From the NCBI GenBank assembly GCA_016212525.1, contig JACRGD010000010.1:1-64000 (forward strand): 64,000 nucleotides of DNA, in the 5' to 3' direction. Shown piece by piece: positions 33,201 to 43,400 of the stretch. Source of the DNA: Microcaldota archaeon (lineage in GTDB: Archaea > Micrarchaeota > Micrarchaeia > Anstonellales > Bilamarchaeaceae). The notes under the pieces are model-generated. The model saw nothing but the letters and a program-made list of their open reading frames with translations, ran no database searches and was not told the origin of the DNA. Numbering within the stretch: the first letter of the stretch is position 1; every line of letters starts with the position of its first letter. The position numbers and the translations under genes were made by a program.

Positions 33201-36200
33201 CCATGACGTGCAAGCCAACCTTCACGATCACCTTCAAATCGGCCAATAAGGCGGGCAACTCCCCGACCAAGAGCACTTCGGTTCCAAACAGCAGGAACAG
33301 CATACCGAACAAGACCACGACCAACAGTCCAGGCAGCAGTATATTCTAAAGGAACACCCGGTACAACCGGGAACCAAGACCATAGACGTCCAAGGAACCC
33401 AGGGACCTGGCCAATTCTGAAAGACGAATCGCTAGTTACACTACCAGGTCGCTGGGCAAGCAATCTTAGTCGCTCCACAACAGGAGCAACTTCAGTACTG
33501 GCAGTAAGAGCATTTTGATAAGCACGAATTACATTAACCAATGGATTGTCCGGAACAGTAACATTTGAATTTCGTGCAGCTGCAGCCTCAGTAATTAAAT
33601 TAGGACGTCTTTGGAGTTCGGCTCCGAAATTTGCATCTTCAGATACAGCAACCCGGAATTCGGGGGATGAGAGAGCAGTAGCGAGTGCCGCTTCAGCAGT
33701 CTGACCCCTTCCAATTTCCCTACGAACAACGTTATTAAGGACATTAAGAACGGAAGTTTCTCGAGCAGAAGGGGTAAAGGTAGCAGTAGAAAAACCGGTT
33801 GATCCCGAGGGCGGAGTCACTAGTCGGACAACTGGAAGAAGAGGATTTGGAGGTGGAGTAGGTTGATTTCGACCAGTCGGTGTAGGTCTGCCAGATAATG
33901 CTTCAGGAAGCAAATTAGGATTTGAAGCAAATGCATCAGGATAAGCAGCACGTGCAGCATCGGCAAATTCTGGTCGGCGCATAGCAGCGGAAATAGAGCT
34001 ATTGTTTTCTCGAGCGATGGCTACGAGACGGTTCGCAAGAGTAACCTGCTCAGCAGTAAGACCCGCAGGATTAAAAGTCGTAATGGATTGACCAGAAGTT
34101 CCAGTAACGACTCCCGAGAGAACCGTTTGCAATCGGGCATTTGCAGCAGATTGTTCCGTGGTCAATACAGTCAAGCCGCCATCGGTTGGCAGCGCAGTGG
34201 CCAGATGCAACGCAAGACCAGCGCGATTTCGAGCAGCTACTGTTCGGGCATCAGGACTAGTAAGATTAAGACCAAGAACACTCTCAACACGACCAAAAAT
34301 ATCAGTACCAGCGGGAACCGATCGTGCAAGTGCAGTCAAAAGAGTCTGAAGGTGAGTATTATCAGGAGCCCATACCGGGTCGCTTTGTCTTTGTGTACGC
34401 CAGGCCTCAAAACCCCCACGCTGAGAACCTATGAAATCACGAATAGTTCGCAAGGTACCCGCATCGGCACCGTGGGAGTCAGCATTGTGAAGAAGATCAT
34501 AACCCACATTAGTAAGTGCCAATCGTTCGAGAGCAAGATAATTGGGATCAGTTGCAATGAGACCGGAAAATCGCCGTCCGGCAACGTGTGGAGACGCGGC
34601 GGTCCATCGGGCATAAAGTGCACGCATCATATCGAGTACATGAGTCTGATTTTCAGGATTAACTGTGGCGGTTCGCTCACCCAATCGAACAAGACCTTCT
34701 TCATTTAGGGCAGTCATAGCTTCAGTAGTAGGAAGAGCACCTTCACGATTTGCACCAGTAGCAGTTGCTGTGCCCTCGCGATTAAAGACACCTCGAACTC
34801 TAGCCCTCCATCCAGGACGAGGAGCACCAGTCGGATTACCTGCATTCACAGGAACAGGAGTACCACCGCTCGCATCACCAGGAACCCCAGAACCGCCGGT
34901 CGGTTCAGCCATCATAACCGGCTGGCCACCATTTAGAAGATCAACCGGGCCAAATCGAGGACCGGCAACAGTCAATGATCCGCCCTCGCCAGTACTGGTC
35001 ATTGCGAGAACCTGTTGCTGGGGCTCAGTGGATCTTGGTCCGCTCACCTGTTCCATCAAAGATCGCAGAATCGGATGAACCTGCCTCATACCCATACGAA
35101 TGTTGTGCTGTGCAAGTCCATCAGCAGCCTCGGCAACTGCACGCATAACGATCGCTGAATCAGTTGGAGAAACACCCAATTGCGCCAACATTGAAGCAGC
35201 AGTCGAACGATCGGCAGTTGCAAGAGCAGTAAATAGTTGCCTAACTCGAGGATCTAAGCCAGCCATTCTGGCTTCAATGTTGGTTCGGGATGATGCAGTA
35301 GCACCAAATAAATCGAGAACCAGGTTAAATGCATCTGCCGGAGTTGGTATAGTAAATGCAGCTGGAGCAGGACGACCACGAGGACCAGTTGGCGTTGGTT
35401 CCGGTTCAGGAATCATATTATCGTTTGCAGGAGTCGCGTTTCGTAGTGCATCAAAACTGAGTTGAAGATTTTGTTCGGTTCCAGGTTCGACAACAGGTTC
35501 AGAAACAGGAGAAGCGCCAGGGGCACGACGTGCAATTCTGCCACCTACATGAACTGCAAGTGGGAAAATTGCCATACCAAAGTCGAAAACTGCGCTGGAT
35601 CGATCTCCAGCAGCCCAGGCAGAAGCACCAGAAATAATTCCATTGCCAGACATTGCCAGTCCAAAGCCAGCCTCGGCAGTTCGTGCAAGTTGTGCAGTTC
35701 GAACTAATCTTAGTGCACGCGCGGTAAATGCAGCCTCGGAAATTGTTTCATCTGCTACAAGTACACGAAGTGCAAGAATAGAAGTTCGCGCAACGGTTGA
35801 AAGGACAGGTGGAACAAATGCCAAACCGGCCATCATAAGACCGGAAGCGGAAATTGTACCAGTTGCCCGATATTCAGTGGCCACTTGTTCAAGAGCCATT
35901 GAAGCGAACATAGTGCTGCCAACCCACATTCCCCAGATCGGAACAAATGAAATGGCAGTCGCAAGAAGCGTAGTAGTGACGGTTGAAGCGAATTGAGCAT
36001 GCTGAACATATTCAAGAGATTGATGAATCACACGATTTGCTTGGGCAACATTGCCGGCATCGATCGCAGTTAGTGCCGAGTCCTGGAATGTAAAAAGCCG
36101 TGCCTGTGCACTTGCATCAACTCTGGATCCGTAAGCATTAAGACCGAAAATTGCAGCATGCCTTAAGTTTGAGAGTTGCTCGACTCTAGAAACATTATCG

Positions 36201-39200
36201 AATCTAGTACGAAGTTCTGCGGCAGATGATGTTTGATCAGCAGGTAAACTAGCAAATATAGAACCAGTGGCCAGAGACCTAAACGCATCGATCTGTTGTT
36301 GACGATATTGTGTATGGGCAGAAGAATGGTATTCCTCATTAAGCTCAAGCTCACTAACTCGGGCAAGTGAAACGTTTGGACCTGCTTCACCATAACGGAC
36401 ACCTGGAATAGTAGTCGGACCTACACGGATCCGATGGACAATAAGCGCAGAGTCAAGGTTGTTTACTGCTTCAGCGTAGTAGTTCACTGCTAAATCAGAC
36501 ATTCGAGCGCATTCTTGTGCACTCACTGCCGGACGCGCGAGTTCATGGAATACAGTTAAGAGAGCAGCAGACGCATTTTCCAACCTACCCCTCGCGTAAG
36601 TCAAATGATCCAACGTCTGAGCAGTAACATCACCACGACCAGTTCGAACGGCTTGGATATCCTGCTCAACTTGAGCATGGAGATTATGAGTGGCCCGATA
36701 GGAAAGAAGAGCATTTCGGAAGATAGCAACCTGTGCAGTATATTGAGAAATATCATTACCTAAAGTAACAAGAGCAGATTGATCTGAGGATGGAGACACT
36801 TCGCGAAGTGCCTGCTCGATCTGGATTCTTCTGCGATCTAGAGCCAAAAAAGCTTCACCTAGTTCGCGAGGAACAGTTTCTTCGGGAATTGCAGGAACAG
36901 TAACGCGCTCATTAAGAGTTTGTGTTCGGGTTCGGGTCATCGAAGGCGGAACAATACCGCCACCGGAAGGACCACTTCCACCTGAACCGCCACCGCCAAT
37001 ACGAGATGCTACAATATAAGAGTAATCATGTCTTTCTTCTTCAGACCGATCAAGAGCTCGAGTTCGTACAAATGCAACAGGATCAGCTTCAAAGTCAGTA
37101 CGTGCAGAACCATAACTTCCAAAATGACCAGAGAGAAGTTGGCCCAGGGAATTTCTCGCAAGACCGGTAGCAGACCTATAAGCAGCATCAGCACTAGTAA
37201 ACCAGGTCCTAAAGGAATCGCGAACAGAAGCCTCGGACCGATCGGCCAAAATTCCATTTATATTAGACTGGAGTCTTTGATCCAGGGCCTGTGCAATGCG
37301 ATTGAAGTCTGCGATATCACCGGATTGCGCAGCGGCATTAAGACGAATTAATAGACCCCTGATGAAACCGTTTGAAAGATCAGTAACGCCAAAAGCAGCG
37401 GCATCAGAAGCAGAGGGAGGGTGCTGCAAATCATAGCGGAAAATATTATCTGGATGTGAATGATCGGTAGTAGTATCTGTTAGATAGAACGTCTCGGATC
37501 GAGTTGCACCCGAGCCAGTAGTCGTCTGAACGGACACAACCCCAGGAACAGAAGCACCGGCAAATGCAAGACGACCCTCGAATCTATCGATAGTTTGTCG
37601 GGCATGAAGAATCATTGCAGCAACAGCACGTGAGGATGCAAGACTCGAATCAACTGCAGAAAGTGCAGAAGACGAACCTGGAGCAAACGAAGTTGGATCA
37701 GATTGTGAAAGGACAGAAAGTGAAGCGAGCAAACGAGTGCTTACTGCAGGAGGCAGCGTAACTCGACCAGTAAGAACACCAACAGATTCCAAAGACCGGT
37801 TCAAAAGGAGTGCGACAAACATGGCACGCGAGAGCGCAGATGCGGGATCTGAAGTATCCGCAGTAATTATACGGACTCGATCCAGAACGCCATCGAAAGT
37901 CTGGCGAACCGGACCATGAAGAGATGAGACGCGCGCAGTAAGTGAGGCGGCAGACACTGCATTGAACTGATTTAGTCGGAGAGTAAGCTCGGCAGCGAAT
38001 CGATCCTGAACACTTGCCTGCGTAGCAGGGGTGGTTGCAGATGCCATTTCACCGATGATTCGGACAGCACCTGAAAGATCAATTCCATTAAGTGAGACAA
38101 TTTGACCATTTCTTTGTTGGCCATGAGTGTCAACTAAACCCAGAATAACGCTGAGCATCTGAAGAGTTTTTTCAGAGCGCAGATGATCGTTTGGGTTTGT
38201 GCTTGTGCAAAGAGTTCCAACAGTCGCAAGAACTGCAGAAACTGCCCGTCGCAAGGGAGCAAGATCACCAGAAACCCGCTCAAGCCGGGCAGCTAGTGCA
38301 TCAGCAGTTGCAGAGAGAGATCGCATTCTCAATCCGAGAGAAAATTGCTCTGGTGCACCGTTCTCGCCACGTAGTTCCATATCGAGGCCGGACTCCATCT
38401 GAGAGCGACCTGTAAAGGAACCCACGACTCCGGAAATTGCAGAGAAATAATGAAGAACCATGGACAAAAGTCGTCGTGAACCCTCAAAATCGCCATCAAG
38501 GAGGCGTTGCCGGATGGTTGCATCTGCAGTTCTGAGCCGTGCAGGCAGGGAATTGCGGGGAGATCGTGCCAACTGCCGCTCCAGAGGTGCAAGCTGATGA
38601 TCTACATAAAGAGCCTCAAGAACATAGGAAAATTGTTCGAACGTATTGCGGGAAACCCGTGCTCCCTGGGCAATCGAAATGGCCTGTCGCATTACATCGG
38701 CAGGAATTGTAACACCCTGATCAAGAAGATCAGCAACGGTAACTGCAAGACGGGCAGAGCCAAGACGAGTCGGAGAGGAGGAATGTAAGAGAGTCAAAGC
38801 AGCAGAACCGAACCAGGCAGCAGAACCTACAGAATAGTGCGAACCAGCTAAACCACTATGAGATAGAGCAGATGCAGTTATGCCAGAAGCATCATCTGAA
38901 ATCGAAAGGGCATCATGGCCAGAAATTTCTTCATAGTTTTGAACCAGAACTGCGACTTCACGCAAGTGTCGTGAGTTTGCCGGATCTTCGGTTAATGCAC
39001 GACTAAGATTCATGGCCACATCACGGATGCGCAGATATTGCTCGCGCATTGCCAGAGCAACGATATTCTGGGCAATATCAGAATCTATTCTTGCAGCAAC
39101 TGCACTAAGAAGTGAGCCACTAAAGAAAACACCTAAATCATGATTGAATGAATAAAGCGAAGCGGAAAAGTTATCTAGGCGTCTTGAATCGCCGCGCGCG

Positions 39201-39862
39201 GCGGAGGTGTCGCAAACATATGCAAATGCATCAGTTCTAAGTGCATCGGCGCGTTGTCGCAGATGAGCAGGAAGGTTAGAGGAAGCAAGAAGATCACAAT
39301 TATCAGCATAAAGACCAGCAAAACGAAGGACATTTGAAGCTGCAACAGAACTAGAGGAATTTCCTGAAGAAACTTCCTGAACAGTTCGCTCAAGTCCATC
39401 GAAAAAACGATCACGATCGGCTTGTCCAAGGTGTGCGGGAAATCCGTTTAGCAAAACACGAACCTCGATTGTGGCCACAGAACCAAGTGCAAAGGATGCA
39501 GAACCAATAGTAGTCAAGATATCCTGACGTGCTGAACCAGAAGCAGCTTCTGCGCGTACAAGCAAGTCAGTAATAGTGTGAATTTCATCAGCAAGGCGAT
39601 GGGCAATCACAGGAACGGCAGAAAGACGGGCAAATGTGTGGTTGCAGGTGGACCTAACCTCAGTCAAAGAGATGGTTCTTCCATCTACAAATGCGGCAAA
39701 AACAGACATCTCCCCAGCAGCAAGATTCACTTGGGCCAATGCAGCTTCAAGAGCACGCCGATCACCAGCAAAAATACGCGGAAGCGTCGTTTGAACTGGA
39801 GGTTGCTGACCTAAAACTTCAGTAGGATTGTTTCTTCTTTCTTGTTCGGATGGACCGACCAT
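30284..39862 (-). CDS. Giant orphan protein, 3192 aa, almost lysine-free
   Basis: One open frame of 9.6 kb, started after AAGGTGATACT. No family recognised. There is no N-terminal signal. The first 1290 residues are helical, with a Gly/Ser linker near 957-975. Hydrophobic segments cluster near 1294-1320, 1340-1365 and 1395-1440. Pro-rich linkers lie near 1490 and 1990. More hydrophobic segments occur near 2155-2190 and 2238-2262. The last 900 residues are soluble. I count three lysines in all (near residues 561, 2599 and 3070) against more than 200 arginines. It sits 9 nt after the 134-aa gene and overlaps the control region of the 530-aa gene. Confidence 0.8.
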   Translation of the reverse strand: MVGPSEQERRNNPTEVLGQQPPVQTTLPRIFAGDRRALEAALAQVNLAAGEMSVFAAFVDGRTISLTEVRSTCNHTFARLSAVPVIAHRLADEIHTITDLLVRAEAASGSARQDILTTIGSASFALGSVATIEVRVLLNGFPAHLGQADRDRFFDGLERTVQEVSSGNSSSSVAASNVLRFAGLYADNCDLLASSNLPAHLRQRADALRTDAFAYVCDTSAARGDSRRLDNFSASLYSFNHDLGVFFSGSLLSAVAARIDSDIAQNIVALAMREQYLRIRDVAMNLSRALTEDPANSRHLREVAVLVQNYEEISGHDALSISDDASGITASALSHSGLAGSHYSVGSAAWFGSAALTLLHSSSPTRLGSARLAVTVADLLDQGVTIPADVMRQAISIAQGARVSRNTFEQFSYVLEALYVDHQLAPLERQLARSPRNSLPARLRTADATIRQRLLDGDFEGSRRLLSMVLHYFSAISGVVGSFTGRSQMESGLDMELRGENGAPEQFSLGLRMRSLSATADALAARLERVSGDLAPLRRAVSAVLATVGTLCTSTNPNDHLRSEKTLQMLSVILGLVDTHGQQRNGQIVSLNGIDLSGAVRIIGEMASATTPATQASVQDRFAAELTLRLNQFNAVSAASLTARVSSLHGPVRQTFDGVLDRVRIITADTSDPASALSRAMFVALLLNRSLESVGVLTGRVTLPPAVSTRLLASLSVLSQSDPTSFAPGSSSALSAVDSSLASSRAVAAMILHARQTIDRFEGRLAFAGASVPGVVSVQTTTGSGATRSETFYLTDTTTDHSHPDNIFRYDLQHPPSASDAAAFGVTDLSNGFIRGLLIRLNAAAQSGDIADFNRIAQALDQRLQSNINGILADRSEASVRDSFRTWFTSADAAYRSATGLARNSLGQLLSGHFGSYGSARTDFEADPVAFVRTRALDRSEEERHDYSYIVASRIGGGGSGGSGPSGGGIVPPSMTRTRTQTLNERVTVPAIPEETVPRELGEAFLALDRRRIQIEQALREVSPSSDQSALVTLGNDISQYTAQVAIFRNALLSYRATHNLHAQVEQDIQAVRTGRGDVTAQTLDHLTYARGRLENASAALLTVFHELARPAVSAQECARMSDLAVNYYAEAVNNLDSALIVHRIRVGPTTIPGVRYGEAGPNVSLARVSELELNEEYHSSAHTQYRQQQIDAFRSLATGSIFASLPADQTSSAAELRTRFDNVSRVEQLSNLRHAAIFGLNAYGSRVDASAQARLFTFQDSALTAIDAGNVAQANRVIHQSLEYVQHAQFASTVTTTLLATAISFVPIWGMWVGSTMFASMALEQVATEYRATGTISASGLMMAGLAFVPPVLSTVARTSILALRVLVADETISEAAFTARALRLVRTAQLARTAEAGFGLAMSGNGIISGASAWAAGDRSSAVFDFGMAIFPLAVHVGGRIARRAPGASPVSEPVVEPGTEQNLQLSFDALRNATPANDNMIPEPEPTPTGPRGRPAPAAFTIPTPADAFNLVLDLFGATASSRTNIEARMAGLDPRVRQLFTALATADRSTAASMLAQLGVSPTDSAIVMRAVAEAADGLAQHNIRMGMRQVHPILRSLMEQVSGPRSTEPQQQVLAMTSTGEGGSLTVAGPRFGPVDLLNGGQPVMMAEPTGGSGVPGDASGGTPVPVNAGNPTGAPRPGWRARVRGVFNREGTATATGANREGALPTTEAMTALNEEGLVRLGERTATVNPENQTHVLDMMRALYARWTAASPHVAGRRFSGLIATDPNYLALERLALTNVGYDLLHNADSHGADAGTLRTIRDFIGSQRGGFEAWRTQRQSDPVWAPDNTHLQTLLTALARSVPAGTDIFGRVESVLGLNLTSPDARTVAARNRAGLALHLATALPTDGGLTVLTTEQSAANARLQTVLSGVVTGTSGQSITTFNPAGLTAEQVTLANRLVAIARENNSSISAAMRRPEFADAARAAYPDAFASNPNLLPEALSGRPTPTGRNQPTPPPNPLLPVVRLVTPPSGSTGFSTATFTPSARETSVLNVLNNVVRREIGRGQTAEAALATALSSPEFRVAVSEDANFGAELQRRPNLITEAAAARNSNVTVPDNPLVNVIRAYQNALTASTEVAPVVERLRLLAQRPGSVTSDSSFRIGQVPGFLGRLWSWFPVVPGVPLEYTAAWTVGRGLVRYAVPAVWNRSALGRGVARLIGRFEGDREGWLARHGVSRYPEVGSLDPLATGRFWAQFALEAVALSLGVLNATNYSPHIPFTNVPLNIRTYLRENHLDTLVAASYAETAGRPGDLSDIVLSRDNAHFVLDPEIGFFGGVHVRPREQRTSQVDNYYDELVRRMNVLPLEGPNAAVLFPTSADRVQEILGGGTDDSRNTTINIYRRSEAANQYLDIGRSVLANGNLDRVNRLFLPALGNLANYEANHMVDLVAHRDPVPTEAERRAIANLRELLSLSSDVPDRRVIHLARVQLARLLGYHGTDAYTNHVNPVIEFANQAVSHYVRGSVNGRAQPLNLVDVFNIHETVMRQNGLLYTHAEMMVETFFRRCGITDTRELVELTHHFAYRPETFAYLWDSVMHGRLPISSVSDAAHAIKTRESEFTPVISTYRATVVTERANATAVDSLETRLATARATFNTAMSAVLSDTTRTQRVATLTNPVNSNTFLHAMDLRASTDATFRTEVFLPLLNTYSHDANAMARLNFFPIASTERLFGTNAQITDLARQIADPTTDLAALGRSIRAPEPIPSSLPTTLEQHFINTMGRRVVIAPAILTDMGLSYADSALALFAVTFSQLTPGAPAGLIPWIQENRATIAASMREYNATHRPPASLAGLLRAISLGSEFRTFTALPTPNLLFSGPSSPTQTPDAGTSQRSNNSPNILNSYPLRYDFIDNGWWTNRTAVAPVAQTATPPNVPANATRPPYRDLLPHGDPRNLTGPDGQPLIEPAFQIEVLPAVNGGIPPIRVPNPPNRENLLLRDYYSSHINDDFIAHTVPPAVRNTVADVVRIALENHQVTVANSVSPQDMQQVCSFIVRNRSIFSRFDAPTQQFLRDSAVPGASIDFGRFKAVCDQLNSASLSGLLSTFVPAHRTLIVGVSGSSPTHHAYPTTLSAEQLRSLYAIIFEQARMQALGRPTMATFAGCGITGVAQGDSTHITFNISADSTEPSYVNFASFVREALRNILNPVPR

Positions 39863-39871
39863 AGTATCACC

Positions 39872-40276
39872 TTAGGAATATGATTTACATAAAGAAACGA
39901 AAGAACGAAGCCTCTTTTGTGAGGAAATTGGGTCTTTCTTGGCCCTGGATTTGAGGGATTCTTTTTGCCAGGACAACAAAGAAGCATAAAAGGATTTTAT
40001 TTTCTGAACCTGTGGTAAAATGGTTGGAGGTTTAACTTTTGAAGAGTCCCAGGTTGCCAGAAATTTTTCGATTGCAATGATTGTTTTATCTGCCTTCATA
40101 AGAGCCTGCTCTTCAAGGGCAAAAAAGTCAATATCTGAATTGGAAGATGAAACGGAATCTGTTTTTGAGGAGATTTTTTGAACTGGAAGTTTAACTTTTG
40201 AAGCAGGGATTTCCTTTGAGGAACTGGAACGGGAAGATCGTTTTATCGAGAAGGATGAGAGAGATTTTTTGGGCAT
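39872..40276 (-). CDS. Lysine-rich small cytoplasmic protein, 134 aa
   Basis: Unknown family. The ATG at 40276 is fixed by AGGTG six bases upstream and by the TATA box at 40309-40317. The first 48 residues are Ser/Lys-rich and look disordered. Residues 50-134 read as helices (DIDFFALEEQALMKADKTII, then IKSFYASLLSWQKESLKSR). It has about 21 lysines (16%), in sharp contrast to the giant proteins made from the same mRNA. It could be a cytoplasmic chaperone or adaptor for them; this is inference. Confidence 0.65.
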   Translation of the reverse strand: MPKKSLSSFSIKRSSRSSSSKEIPASKVKLPVQKISSKTDSVSSSNSDIDFFALEEQALMKADKTIIAIEKFLATWDSSKVKPPTILPQVQKIKSFYASLLSWQKESLKSRAKKDPISSQKRLRSFVSLCKSYS

Positions 40277-40308
40277 TAGAAACACCTGAATTGGTTATCC
40301 GGCTTAGG

Positions 40309-40317
40309 TTTATAAAG
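40309..40317 (-). promoter_or_regulatory. TATA box of the 134-3192-530-37 aa operon
   Basis: Minus-strand CTTTATAAA lies about 33-41 bp before the ATG at 40276. A start about 25 bp downstream leaves a leader of roughly 11 nt that includes the AGGTG site. This makes the 134-aa gene the first of its transcript, separate from the 1374-aa gene. Confidence 0.6.
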
Positions 40318-40431
40318 GCGATTATCAGTATCGAGATAAAAAAGACTCGATAGAAGAGGTAAAAACATCGAAAAAACAAAGGAAAAACAGAAATAAAAAT
40401 AAAGAGCCAACCCAAAAGATCAGCTACCCGC

Positions 40432-43400
40432 TTACATATTTGTCAAAAAGAATCCCACCAGAGCATTTACCTGAGCAGGAGTCGGAGCCGGAGGGAACGC
40501 TACGTGGATCTGTCCACCGCTGCTCGCAGTAAAGTTGGAACGAGCTGAGAACACGATACCGGCAGTTTCAAGTTGCCTAATACCTGGACCGGCACCAGCA
40601 CGTGTAGTTGGATTCGAGTTGAGAGAAGTGTAGACTGGAAGCATTATTGCCCTCCATGCCCCAACTCTAGAGTTATCAGTTACACGAACTGCCGCAATCT
40701 GTGCAGCGGTGGGTGTAGCAGTGGGTGAAGCAACAGCACCACGTCGTCCGGTAGCAGCTGGCCGGGTTGCAGATGCTGCAGATAAAGCCTGCACGTTCCT
40801 AAGTGCCAGATCAACAAATGCGGCTGCACCTGCAGGTCTTGAACGAACGAAAGAGGTATCAACCGCATGAGTAACTACGTCAGAAACCAGATCAGTTGGA
40901 CGTGGAGGTGGGAAGATTGCCGTGAATTCTCTTGGAGCACCTGCAACAGGAGCGCTTACCCAAGGAGTAAAGGTCGCCGCGTGAGGAGCGTTGCCAGTAC
41001 CTGCAGGCCGCTCAACCGGTTGACCAGCTTCATCCAAGGAGGACTGGGCGTGGTTGAAGTAAACATTAATAGTTACATCAGCAGCACCATGAATGCTTCC
41101 TGCCACATCAGGCCGGTGGCCATTAAGAACGCGATTAACAATCGCAGATCTTGCCGGACCAGAAGCCGAACCAACTGCCGAACTGATTTCATTAGACAAT
41201 TCAGTAACGAACCGTTCGACCGGATGATCCGCGTCATTTGATCCGACGTTCAAAGTATAGCCACCCCGAGGCTCACCCAGATACTCATCAAGGAAAGCAA
41301 CAAGTTCGGGCTGTGTTTCGAGCGTATGAAGCGTATCTGCATTATTAACTCGGAATCGTCTTTGGAAGCCAGCTCTTAACGATTCGGCGGCAGTATCTTC
41401 AACCCATTCTGAACGATAGTTCGAAGCAGGAAGGTTAACTGTTGCAGAAGTATCAGCACCCGTAGACGCAGTCATTGCACCAGCGGCAACAAGATCGGTA
41501 GTCAGATTGACATCAGTTCGATCGTTAACTCCGCGAACCGATACTGCGACAACCGCAGCCTGAACTTTAGAAGCAAAATCAGGCGCAGAAATCAGAAGAG
41601 CCTCCATTGTTCTAAGCGCAGTATTTCGTCGAGCAACTACTTCAGGAGCAGTATCGGTGTTTGCAAGATCCCGAACCAGCTGGATAAGATTGGCCGGAGT
41701 TCTCAAACCACTAACAGAAGATGGCTCAGGCATAAATGACTGGAAAACAGTCTCGAAAACAGTTGAATCCACAGGAGTCTGATCCACAGCAAGAGGTGGA
41801 GCGTCAGCTGCCCGGTTTGCATTTGCTGCTTCAGTTAATTTGGTAAGGAAGCCAGGCACCGGAGAATTACCCCCTAAACCTGCGAAAAATGCAAGACGAG
41901 CTTCTGGCCTAATAAATGCAGAAGCAGCGGCCCGATGCAGATACGGAGTAATAAAAGCAACTCGTTCATTTACCATAATAGTGTGAACGATCTTAAGTGC
42001 CCAGTTACGAACAGATGGAGTATCGAAGACTGAGACAGCTCGATTATTGAACACTGTAGTCACAGGCAAACCAAGAACTCTGAATGCGACAGCTTCGTTT
42101 GTATTCAAAACAAAACCACCAGCATGCAAAGAAGGCAATGCAGCCATAACATCATTATACGTATGGAGGTTGCGTCTTACGAGTTCAGCAACTAGTGCAT
42201 CGTTGAATTGCGGAACCGCACGATATGGAACTTCAAGCACAGAAGAGCGAACCTGCCAGGTTTCACATTCGATCTGAGTTGCACTTCGACCAACTTTACA
42301 AGCACTATCAGCCCGCAGATTATCAAGATCAGGCATTGGTCGTTCAGTAAGAGTAACTTTTCGACCCGTAGTCAAATCCTGCAATGCCTGAAGTGCACCT
42401 TCATTTTGAGGCGTTTTAAGGAAAGTAACATTTTCAGGAGTCGTAACTCCGTAGAGAGCACGGAAGGTACCTGCATGAAGAGTTTGCATAGTACGCGCTA
42501 CACGCGGATCGTAATTATTGTTAGTAACAGTTCTTCGGCGATGAGTATCGACAATGCTAACATGTACAAGTGGAGCTTCCGCATTAATTGCAAAACGAGG
42601 GTTAAATTCAACCGCATAGTTTATGTGGAAGGCAACGGCAAGCGGAATCCACCATGCCAAAGGAAGGGCTGCACTTGCGAAACCGCCAAGAGTGTAGTTT
42701 CGATCGGAAACTGCCAATCGGGCTTTGAATGCTCTCCAGGTGATTGGGAAGAAGCTCACAACTCCATTAAAGAAAGACCTGACAGTGACCTTTTCTTGAG
42801 CAGGATCGATCAGAGTAAGAACTTCCCGGCCATCTGAAAGAATCTCATAAACGCCCTTATCATTCTTTCGAACGTGATAGAGATTAAGTATCGGGAAAGC
42901 CTTAAGCATGAAAACAGATCCGATTCGGGTTGAAGCAAGATATTTAGGAAAAGTGAAAAAGACAGCATCAACAGAATCGCGCACAGAATCCCAGAAGGAA
43001 CGTGGATGAAGAGGCGCACCCAAGCGTTCTGCAAACCATTCACCGACCTTGTCCATAAAAGTATGGTCGACTTTTCCCTCGGAAACTTTTGCACTCGCAA
43101 CGCTAAGATAATGAGCCTTCATAAAGTCTCGAAGCTTGAGCGGTACAGATTGTAACACCGCGGGCAAACCTGAAAGGAGATCAGAACCGGAATCCAAAAT
43201 AGACTTATTGGCAAAATTATCTAAAACAACTCGTGCGTTGGCAGCGTGGGCATAACCGTGTTCTTTAACCACCTTTGCAACTCGTTCTTTTAGAGAAGTG
43301 AAATTGACGGGAGTTGTTTTGGAATTCTCCAATAGAGTAACAATATCAGTTAATTCAGTTGCAGCAGAACTGCCACGAGTCTTTGCGAGCTCAGTTCGAA

